Source: Vibrio sp. 10N.261.45.E2
GTDB taxonomy: Bacteria; Pseudomonadota; Gammaproteobacteria; Enterobacterales; Vibrionaceae
NCBI RefSeq assembly: GCF_002875705.1
Contig: NZ_MCZZ01000141.1
Span: forward strand, 1 to 64,000
Direction: 5' to 3'
Length of the DNA stretch: 64,000 nucleotides
In this document: positions 62,297-64,000 of the stretch, in pieces
Layout of the letters: the number at the start of each line of letters is the position of its first letter
Numbering within the stretch: position 1 is the stretch's first letter
Notes under the pieces: generated by a model
The model's database searches: none
Told to the model about the DNA's origin: nothing
What the model saw: only the letters and a program-made list of their open reading frames with translations
Translations under genes and position numbers: made by a program

Positions 62297-64000
62297 TGAT
62301 TAAGATTAATAGAATAAAAACATACATTGATGCAGAGAACTATATAGGTAGGTTTGGTTTTGACCATAAGTTCGATTCTGGTCTTAATATTATATATGGT
62401 GATAACTCTAGTGGTAAAAGTACAATTCTATCTTGTTTGTATTACTGCTTAGGTATGGAGCAGCTATTAGGTGGTAATCGAGAGAAGATACTAGATAAAA
62501 GCCTTAGGTCTACTTTCACTATAGACACTATTGATTATAAGGTGGTTTATTCTGAGGCAATAATTGAAATAGAGAATAAATCAGGTCAAAAAGCTATAGT
62601 AAAAAGAGTCATAAAAGGACGAGGCCATGAGAATACTAATTCACTGGTCGTCAAAGAATATAATGATGGAAAAGAATCGACTAATACCTATTATGTTAGA
62701 TCTACAGGAGATCATGACAATGAAAATGGGTTTTACAACTGGCTTAAAAATTTCACCGACATACAACTGCCTACAATATATCAAACCGATGGAAAAAAAG
62801 CCAAATCACTTTATCTTCAAAATTTAATGTCATGTGCTCTAGTGGAGCAAACTAAAGGTTGGTCAGATTTATTTAGTCAAATGCCGTATTTTGGAATAAA
62901 AGATCCAAAAACTAAGGTAGTTGAGTACTTACTCGATCTAAAGAGTTTAGAAGATGATATTAAAAAGGATATTTTAGAGCAAGAAAAAAATGAGTTGAAG
63001 AAAAAATGGTTTTCTTATATCGAAAACTTCAATCTATATATGAGTAGATATTCGATTCAACTTGACGGGATTACCGAAAGATACAAGGCTAAAACAACAG
63101 TTAATAGTGTAAATCGCTCAGATATTTATTGTATTTTAGATGGTAATTCAACAAAAGTTAAAAGTGTAATTAAAGATCTTAAAAAACAGCTATCAGATAT
63201 CTTGAAGAGCGACAAGAAATCGAGTACGGATGAAAGTACAGCAGAACAAACAAAACTAATTAATGAAATTAGAAGCTTGAACAAGCAACTTCGAGAGCTA
63301 GAGCATAAGAAAGTTACTGAGAAGCAAAAAATCAATGAATATAATGATCTAATTAAAAAAAATAATACGAGTATAGAACAGATCTCTGGTATTAAAAAAG
63401 TTAATAGAATTAATGATCTGAAAGTTATCGAACAGTGTCCAACTTGTAATTCAAAGTTAGGTCACGAATCTAGAATGAATATTGACGATAGTCAAATTGA
63501 TTTTGAAAAGTCTATGGCATTTTTGAAATCTCAGCTTGATCTATATACCTCATATGTGAAAAGTTCAACAGTACTATTTGAGAAGCTCGACAATGCTATT
63601 TCTTACTATCGAATCGAAATTAAAAACAAAAACTTACAGTTAAATTCATTGAAAAAGGATATAACTGAAAAAGAAGTGATTTCGAGAGAGAAAATCCACA
63701 AGGAAATTAGTCTAACCAAAAGTATATCTGACTTAGAATCTGCGATTACTGATTTTTATGATTTGAAGGCTAAGTTGATAGAGATAATTGGGAAAATAGA
63801 TGACATTGATGTTGGCTTAAATAATCTTGACATTAATAAGCAGGAAGATGCTAATCAGATAGCGAACTTTTCAAGAGAATTCAACAGATACTTAGATGAT
63901 TTTGAGTACTCTAGCAACTCTATAGATAGTGTAAAAATTAAAGAGGATTATCCTTCAAAGCTATTACCCTTTATCGAAATATATAACTTTGGTAAAGCGA
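62296..64000 (+). CDS. SMC/Rad50-like ABC ATPase, N-terminal part (runs off window)
   Basis: 568 codons are visible with no stop; this frame is open to the window end. N-terminal ATPase lobe: 'SGLNIIYGDNSSGKSTILSCLYYCLG' with Walker A Gly35-Thr43, and 'SCALVEQTKGWSDLF' as in SMC-like conflict ATPases. From about 215 on it is coiled coil rich in Lys/Glu/Asn, with a zinc-hook motif CPTC at 381-384. The ABC signature and Walker B should lie beyond the window. Such ATPases sense nucleic acid or its ends and drive effectors. Confidence 0.85.
   Translation, partial: MIKINRIKTYIDAENYIGRFGFDHKFDSGLNIIYGDNSSGKSTILSCLYYCLGMEQLLGGNREKILDKSLRSTFTIDTIDYKVVYSEAIIEIENKSGQKAIVKRVIKGRGHENTNSLVVKEYNDGKESTNTYYVRSTGDHDNENGFYNWLKNFTDIQLPTIYQTDGKKAKSLYLQNLMSCALVEQTKGWSDLFSQMPYFGIKDPKTKVVEYLLDLKSLEDDIKKDILEQEKNELKKKWFSYIENFNLYMSRYSIQLDGITERYKAKTTVNSVNRSDIYCILDGNSTKVKSVIKDLKKQLSDILKSDKKSSTDESTAEQTKLINEIRSLNKQLRELEHKKVTEKQKINEYNDLIKKNNTSIEQISGIKKVNRINDLKVIEQCPTCNSKLGHESRMNIDDSQIDFEKSMAFLKSQLDLYTSYVKSSTVLFEKLDNAISYYRIEIKNKNLQLNSLKKDITEKEVISREKIHKEISLTKSISDLESAITDFYDLKAKLIEIIGKIDDIDVGLNNLDINKQEDANQIANFSREFNRYLDDFEYSSNSIDSVKIKEDYPSKLLPFIEIYNFGKA

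Noticed and set aside
1..64000. CRISPR arrays, rRNA, tRNA, integrase and IS elements
   Set aside because: I saw no repeat-spacer pattern, no rRNA or tRNA sequence I could recognise, and no transposase or integrase motifs in any long open frame.

Overview
The window looks like chromosomal DNA of a marine gammaproteobacterium, most likely a Vibrio. The metR–metE–AspS-type pilotin order, followed by yciI, yciA and yciB homologues, is what I know from Vibrio chromosomes. Codon use and the lipoprotein and laminarin genes also fit. All assignments are by reading the sequence; no database search was run.

Region by region. (1) 1-8.2 kb: a co-directional run of envelope genes. These are a frameshifted LPP20-like periplasmic protein, a helical lipoprotein, a CsgG/FlgT-like lipoprotein, a 466-aa periplasmic protein, an LPP20-type lipoprotein, a soluble MltC-like lytic transglycosylase, and two small or unknown membrane-associated proteins. 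A DHH phosphoesterase follows. (2) 9.2-14.7 kb: a DeoR repressor and a GDPD phosphodiesterase face a TRAP transporter and a HAD phosphatase, suggesting uptake and breakdown of an organophosphate. (3) 14.9-17.4 kb: a LysR regulator and a DadA-type D-amino-acid dehydrogenase. (4) 17.4-38.1 kb: a laminarin (beta-1,3-glucan) utilisation locus. It has an outer-membrane GH16 laminarinase lipoprotein, a LamB-like porin, a MalM-like lipoprotein, a five-gene oligosaccharide/peptide-type ABC importer, a very large GH161/GH149-type glucan phosphorylase, and a domain-permuted GH3 beta-glucosidase with a divergent AraC regulator. A LacI repressor sits in the middle. Nine copies of one palindrome (AAGAAAGCGCTTTCTT and close variants) precede almost every transcription unit and define its regulon. 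(5) 38.2-42.3 kb: a dienelactone hydrolase broken by a one-base deletion, a PLP-dependent ACC deaminase/D-cysteine desulfhydrase family gene, and a two-component system. The last two end in in-frame hexanucleotide microsatellites. (6) 42.4-45.3 kb: a three-gene GtrB/ArnT/GtrA-like envelope glycosylation operon. (7) 45.4-58.6 kb: YgiQ, small conserved genes, metR/metE with tandem MetJ boxes, the pilotin, the yci genes, two LysR regulators (one of them MetR), a stand-alone hisC paralogue and an amino-acid binding protein.

(8) 59.3-64 kb: an AT-rich insertion interrupts a dicarboxylate/amino-acid:cation symporter, of which only the C-terminal half remains. It carries a tightly overlapping four-gene operon: a ComEC-like metallo-beta-lactamase-fold protein, a trypsin-like serine protease, a small middle protein, and an SMC/Rad50-like ATPase with a CPTC zinc hook that runs off the window. 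The layout is that of an ABC-three-component-like conflict (anti-phage) system and is the best candidate here for a poorly described system.

The two most unusual assemblies are this operon and the envelope lipoprotein/transglycosylase cluster at the left end. The laminarin regulon is the most completely readable pathway: polymer cutting at the surface, porin entry, ABC import, then phosphorolysis plus hydrolysis in the cytoplasm.
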